A DNA stretch of 8,173 bases from Caulobacteraceae bacterium (lineage in GTDB: Bacteria; Pseudomonadota; Alphaproteobacteria; Caulobacterales; Caulobacteraceae): positions 1 to 8,173 of the forward strand of contig JASLDZ010000408.1 of assembly GCA_030151985.1 (NCBI GenBank), in the 5' to 3' direction. Below, piece after piece: positions 6,072 to 8,173 of this stretch. The notes beneath the pieces are model-generated. The model was given only the letters and a program-made list of their open reading frames with translations. It was not told where the DNA came from and did no database searches. A program made the position numbers and the translations under genes. Positions within the stretch are counted from its first letter, which is position 1. Every line of letters begins with the position of its first letter.

Positions 6072-6216
6072 CTCCCCCATGCGTCGCATGGGGGAGTACG
6101 GCGGAGCCGGGAGGGGGCCGCGCGGAGCGCGGAAGATGCAGCCGCTTGCGGTGTTCCGCGCCTGCGGCGCGGCCCCTCCGGCCCTCTGGGCCACCTCCCC
6201 ATCTGCGATGGGGAGG
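6072..6216 (+). repeat. Dispersed multi-hairpin repeat, copy 2
   Basis: Same orientation and order as copy 1. A: CTCCCCCATGC (6072-6082) pairs with 6086-6096, loop GTC. The CGGC-GGA-GCCG hairpin is unchanged. C: CCGCGC (6118-6123) pairs with 6127-6132, loop GGA. D: CCG (6142-6144) pairs with CGG (6149-6151) around a CTTG loop. E: CCGCGCC (6156-6162) pairs with 6166-6172, loop TGC. F: GGCCC (6180-6184) pairs with 6188-6192, loop TCT. B: CCTCCCCATC (6194-6203) pairs with 6207-6216, loop TGC. Hairpin stems A, C and B are identical to copy 1, whereas D, E and F differ with pairing kept. It occupies almost all of the gap between the convergent trpS and DUF1176 genes and could serve as a two-way transcription barrier, although no U-runs follow the stems. 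Confidence 0.9.
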
Positions 6217-6224
6217 AGACAGAG

Positions 6225-7259
6225 CTACCGCCCCTGCACCACCCGCGCCCGGTAGACCGTCGGCCAACCGCCGGGCTGTTCGCCGCCGCAGCGCGTCTGC
6301 TCGGCGTGCTCCGCCAGCTGGAAGTCGCGGCCGTCGAACACCCAGCGCGTGGAGAAGCCGCAGTCTCCCAGGCCCCGCCCCCTGGCGGTGGTGGAGAAGG
6401 TGGCGGTCCTGGGATCGTAGCTCGGCTCGGTGAAGGTCAGGCCGTCGTCGTCGATGCGCCGCTCGCCCGCGGCGGGAGCCGGCGGCAGGCGGAGGGGGGC
6501 CGCGCGCGCGGGATCGTCGCGGGGCGTGCGGAAGGCCAGGGACGAGCTCTGGTAGGAGCCCATGCCGCAGCCGAGCAGCACCACGGCTTCGGTCGGCGAC
6601 AACGGCTCAGCCTCATCACCGGGCGTGTTCCCGCCCGTCACGCACGACGCGGCCTTGAGCGCGGCGCCCTGCATGCGGCGGACGGCGGCGGCCAGCGCCG
6701 CGCCGTTCTTCAGCGGCGAAGGGAGCGGGGCGGCGCGGACCATCGGCAGGGGCGGAGGCGGAGGAACCGCCGAGGCGGGCTTCGGCCCCGGCCTCGCCAG
6801 CGCCGTGACCGTCCCCACCCGTCCCTGCGCGTCGTCCATCGCCAACAGCGCCGCCGAAAGCCCCGAGAGCAGCACCCACGGCCCGTCGTCGGTGTGAGCG
6901 CCCCGCAGCAGCCGGCCGTTTCGGACTTTGCGCAGGAAGGCGACGGCCGGCTCGCCGGAGAGGTGCAGCGACCCGTCCTTGTCGGTGCGGTAGGGCGGGT
7001 GGAGCGGCGTGTCGTCCAGCACCGTCTCGCCGGCGTCCATCCCGCCGTCGGCCTTGTAGATCGAGACGGAGAGCGCGCCGGTGGGTCCCGCCTCGCGCAC
7101 CACGGTCATGCCGATGGCGGCGAGCCCGTCGCCGTCGTTGGCCGGGATCGCCTTGGCGGTGCAGCGACGGCCGTTGTCGCAGACCAGGAGCCAGTCCTTG
7201 AAGTAACGCTGGATCGGCCGGACGACGGCAGGTGCCGGGGGAGGAAGCGCCGGGGTCAC
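6225..7259 (-). CDS. DUF1176 domain-containing protein
   Basis: A 344-residue protein matching the DUF1176 family of unknown function along its whole length: RYFKDWLLVCDNGRRC (18-33), the LLSGLSAALLAMDDAQGRVGTVTAL region (130-154), a Pro-rich hinge (163-184), C206, LLGCGMGSYQ (228-237), the GRGLGDCG motif (294-301), the WVFDG segment and a final C324-x8-WP region. Six cysteines (27, 33, 206, 231, 300, 324) suggest disulfides and hence a periplasmic location, which is the usual fate of the family. However, no signal peptide is visible: the GTG start gives a Pro/Ala-rich, non-hydrophobic leader of 17 residues. The GTG overlaps the stop of the upstream glutamate dehydrogenase gene (GTGA, 7256-7259), implying translational coupling. 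A relation to glutamate catabolism is only suggested by this linkage. Confidence 0.85.
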   Translation of the reverse strand: MTPALPPPAPAVVRPIQRYFKDWLLVCDNGRRCTAKAIPANDGDGLAAIGMTVVREAGPTGALSVSIYKADGGMDAGETVLDDTPLHPPYRTDKDGSLHLSGEPAVAFLRKVRNGRLLRGAHTDDGPWVLLSGLSAALLAMDDAQGRVGTVTALARPGPKPASAVPPPPPLPMVRAAPLPSPLKNGAALAAAVRRMQGAALKAASCVTGGNTPGDEAEPLSPTEAVVLLGCGMGSYQSSSLAFRTPRDDPARAAPLRLPPAPAAGERRIDDDGLTFTEPSYDPRTATFSTTARGRGLGDCGFSTRWVFDGRDFQLAEHAEQTRCGGEQPGGWPTVYRARVVQGR

Positions 7260-8173
7260 ACCCCGGCCGCCTGCTTGAGCGCGCCGTTGGCGATGGTGAG
7301 CTTGGCGAAGCTCCAGTCGCCGCCGGAGGCCTCGATCTCGTCGATCGTCCGCAGCGCGCGGTCCACGGCGGCGCGGCGGGGCGCGATCCAGGCGTCGAGC
7401 GCCGCGCCCGCCTCAGCTCCCTCCGCCGCGCCGGTGACGACGGCGCGGGCGAGGGCCACCTGCTCGCTCACCATCTCGGCGATCAGGCCGCGCACCGCCG
7501 CCTGTTCATAGGGGTCGGGCGCGTGCAGGGCGGCGGCGGCGGCGCGCAGGCGGTCGAGCCGGAGCCCCGCGCCCACCGCGTAGAAGGCCCGCGCCACCGC
7601 CTCCACCGGCCGCCCGGTGTCGCGCGCCAGGTCGGCGAGCTCGGTGAGCGCCGTGGCGGCCCGCAAGCCCGCAATCCGGCGCGCCAGCTCGGGCGGCGCG
7701 CCGGCGGCGACGAAGGCCTGCGCCCGGGCGGCCACCGCCTCCCGCTCGAAGTCGGACAGGAGCGCGTCGCCGCCCTGCGCCACCGCATCAGCGGCGGGAC
7801 GGTAGGCGTCGACCAGCGCCTGCACGCCGCGCCCGGCCACCGCCAGGTCCGTCCCGTCGCGGGTCAGCCAGAAGACGTGGGCGCGGAAGGCGCGGGCCAC
7901 CTCGGCGTAGAGGGAGAGCTGGGCCGAGGCGTCGACCTTCAGGTCCAGCGCGCCGATGGCGTCCCACGCCTCGTCGAGCCGGAACACGGCCTCGGCGGCG
8001 GCGAAGGCGGTGACGAGCGCGTCGGCCCCCGCGCCCGTGGCGGTCTTCAGCCGCGAGGCGAAGGTCGGGCCGACGCGGTCGACCACGCGGTTGGCGAGCA
8101 CGGTGGCGATGATGTCGCGCCGCAGCCGGTGGCGCGTCATCTGCGCCTCGAACCGGGTCAGCTCGGCGGGGAA
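7256..8173 (-). CDS. gdhZ: NAD-specific glutamate dehydrogenase, large type, C-terminal part (5' end outside window)
   Basis: The frame is open to the right edge, adding 11 codons (FPAELTRFEAQ) before the internal Met at 8138-8140, so that Met is not the start. The visible 305 residues match the C-terminal end of the 180-kDa-class NAD-dependent glutamate dehydrogenases (Bac_GDH): HRLRRDIIATVLANRVVDRVGPTF near the beginning, LDEAWDAIGALDLKV, TGRPVEAVARAFYAVG and YEQAAVRGLIAEMVSEQ. The whole enzyme is about 1,600 residues, with the catalytic dehydrogenase domain lying further right, outside this window. It oxidises glutamate to 2-oxoglutarate and ammonia with NAD. In Caulobacter the homologue GdhZ also links glutamate metabolism to cell division through FtsZ; whether that holds here is inference. 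The stop overlaps the GTG of the DUF1176 gene. Confidence 0.9.
   Translation of the reverse strand, partial: FPAELTRFEAQMTRHRLRRDIIATVLANRVVDRVGPTFASRLKTATGAGADALVTAFAAAEAVFRLDEAWDAIGALDLKVDASAQLSLYAEVARAFRAHVFWLTRDGTDLAVAGRGVQALVDAYRPAADAVAQGGDALLSDFEREAVAARAQAFVAAGAPPELARRIAGLRAATALTELADLARDTGRPVEAVARAFYAVGAGLRLDRLRAAAAALHAPDPYEQAAVRGLIAEMVSEQVALARAVVTGAAEGAEAGAALDAWIAPRRAAVDRALRTIDEIEASGGDWSFAKLTIANGALKQAAGV

Noticed and set aside
4940..7511. Long frames opposite trpS (4940-6202, -) and opposite the DUF1176 gene (6306-7511, +)
   Set aside because: Antisense shadows of confidently identified genes; no family features. The MGEYGGAGRGP-like peptides in some of them are just translations of the hairpin repeat.

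Overview
The window is about 8.2 kb of very GC-rich DNA and reads as ordinary chromosomal backbone of an alphaproteobacterium, most likely of the Caulobacterales (Caulobacter, Phenylobacterium or Brevundimonas relatives). The clues are the gene order SRP RNA - dnaX - ybaB, the sequence type of the DnaX, NudC and TrpRS proteins, the C-terminus of a large 180-kDa-class NAD-glutamate dehydrogenase, and two promoter-like elements resembling the Caulobacter housekeeping consensus (TTGACGS / GCTANAWC). The genus is inferred, not shown.

Layout. Bases 1-264 are a nearly perfect inverted repeat: the last 32 codons of ybaB occur once on the + strand (1-99) and again as the end of the complete - strand ybaB (166-516), around a 20-base centre. 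recR, which normally follows ybaB, is absent. Next come dnaX (520-2427, -) and, just upstream of it on the same strand, the small SRP RNA gene ffs (about 2471-2574, -). This is a minus-strand block for the signal recognition particle, the DNA polymerase III clamp loader and a nucleoid-associated protein. Diverging from it is an exported SleB-type cell-wall hydrolase (2779-3840, +). Then come nudC (4036-4965, +; NADH/NAD-RNA pyrophosphatase) and trpS (5009-6058, +; tryptophanyl-tRNA synthetase). On the right, reading leftwards, are the 3' end of the NAD-glutamate dehydrogenase gene (7256-8173, -, cut by the window edge) and a DUF1176 protein (6225-7259, -) whose GTG start overlaps the dehydrogenase stop, so these two look translationally coupled.

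Two gaps, 3841-4035 and 6059-6224, each hold one copy of a roughly 150-base dispersed element built from a row of small hairpins, most with three-base loops. The two copies differ mainly in ways that keep the hairpins paired (compensatory changes). This is the most interesting signal here. One copy lies just upstream of the nudC promoter, the other between the convergent trpS and DUF1176 genes.

The nudC and trpS starts share a layout: a GCTAGA -10-like element ends exactly six bases before the start codon and contains an in-frame stop, which suggests leaderless mRNAs. No CRISPR array, tRNA, insertion sequence, prophage or defence system was found, and no new multi-gene system is evident.
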